6,970 nt of DNA from Smithellaceae bacterium (GTDB lineage: Bacteria > Desulfobacterota > Syntrophia > Syntrophales > Smithellaceae): positions 1 to 6,970 of the forward strand of contig JAQVQT010000096.1 in NCBI GenBank assembly GCA_028701435.1. Direction: 5' to 3'. The notes beneath the pieces were generated by a model. The model was not told where the DNA came from, made no database searches, and was given only the letters and a program-made list of their open reading frames with translations. Positions within the stretch are counted from its first letter, which is position 1, and the number at the start of each line of letters is the position of its first letter. Of the stretch, positions 6,870-6,970 are shown piece after piece. The position numbers were made by a program, and so were the translations under genes.

Positions 6870-6970
6870 TTTTTGCCTCCTTCATAATGCAAAATGTCGG
6901 AAATGATGTTGCAAATCCTTATTCCGGGAAATGGAATCATCCCCGCCCAAAGAGATTTCCGACGCACAAC

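Noticed and set aside
6466..6885. Minus-strand open frame of 139 codons spanning the intergenic region
   Set aside because: It overlaps the 63-aa gene in another frame, runs through the promoter and repeat region, and has no plausible membrane or domain pattern over most of its length.
6896..6963. 9-bp inverted repeat (GTCGGAAAT / ATTTCCGAC) with a 50-base spacer near the right edge
   Set aside because: By a rough count one or two such repeats at this spacing are expected by chance in a window this long, and nothing else marks the ends as those of a mobile element.
6870..6970. Possible promoter for the small gene around TTGCAA at 6909-6914
   Set aside because: On the minus strand the best -10 (CATTAT) would need a 19-base spacer and matches the consensus poorly. 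On the plus strand a pairing with TGGAAT is equally weak. Neither is convincing.

Overview
The window holds a regulated tripartite RND-type multidrug efflux operon, read entirely on the minus strand, plus one small membrane-protein gene upstream of it. In transcription order (right to left) the genes are: a 63-aa two-helix membrane protein (6678-6869), a separate unit; a TetR-family repressor (5852-6430, longer reading to 6469); an AcrA/MexA-like periplasmic adaptor lipoprotein (4640-5836); an AcrB/MexB-like HAE1 inner-membrane pump (1371-4628); and an OprM/NodT-like outer-membrane channel lipoprotein (1-1378), cut by the left edge just before its C-terminus.

The organism is a Gram-negative (diderm) bacterium, because the system needs an outer membrane and two components carry lipoprotein signal peptides. 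The DNA is moderately GC-rich. The style of the TetR N-terminus and of the intergenic repeat in front of the operon recall Desulfobacterota (former Deltaproteobacteria), but that is an impression from memory and not a demonstrated placement.

The four operon genes are packed tightly: 15 bases between the regulator stop and the preferred adaptor start, 11 bases between adaptor and pump, and an 8-base overlap between pump and channel. One promoter in front of the regulator probably drives all four. A consensus -35 (TTGACA) lies at 6502-6507. A perfect 10-bp inverted repeat with a 2-base centre (6449-6470) sits at the expected transcription start. This is the obvious TetR operator and implies that the repressor controls itself together with the pump it senses for.

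The pump keeps the proton-relay residues of the family (Asp408, Asp409, Lys945). Several phenylalanines of the AcrB distal binding pocket are replaced, so its substrate range may differ from that of AcrB. The 208-base gap between the small gene and the longest regulator reading holds the promoter, a small GC hairpin and a 12-bp direct repeat that looks like a decayed intergenic repeat family.

Nothing here is clearly a new kind of system. The points most worth a second look are the operator, the regulator start, the pump pocket changes, the intergenic repeat and the small upstream membrane protein.
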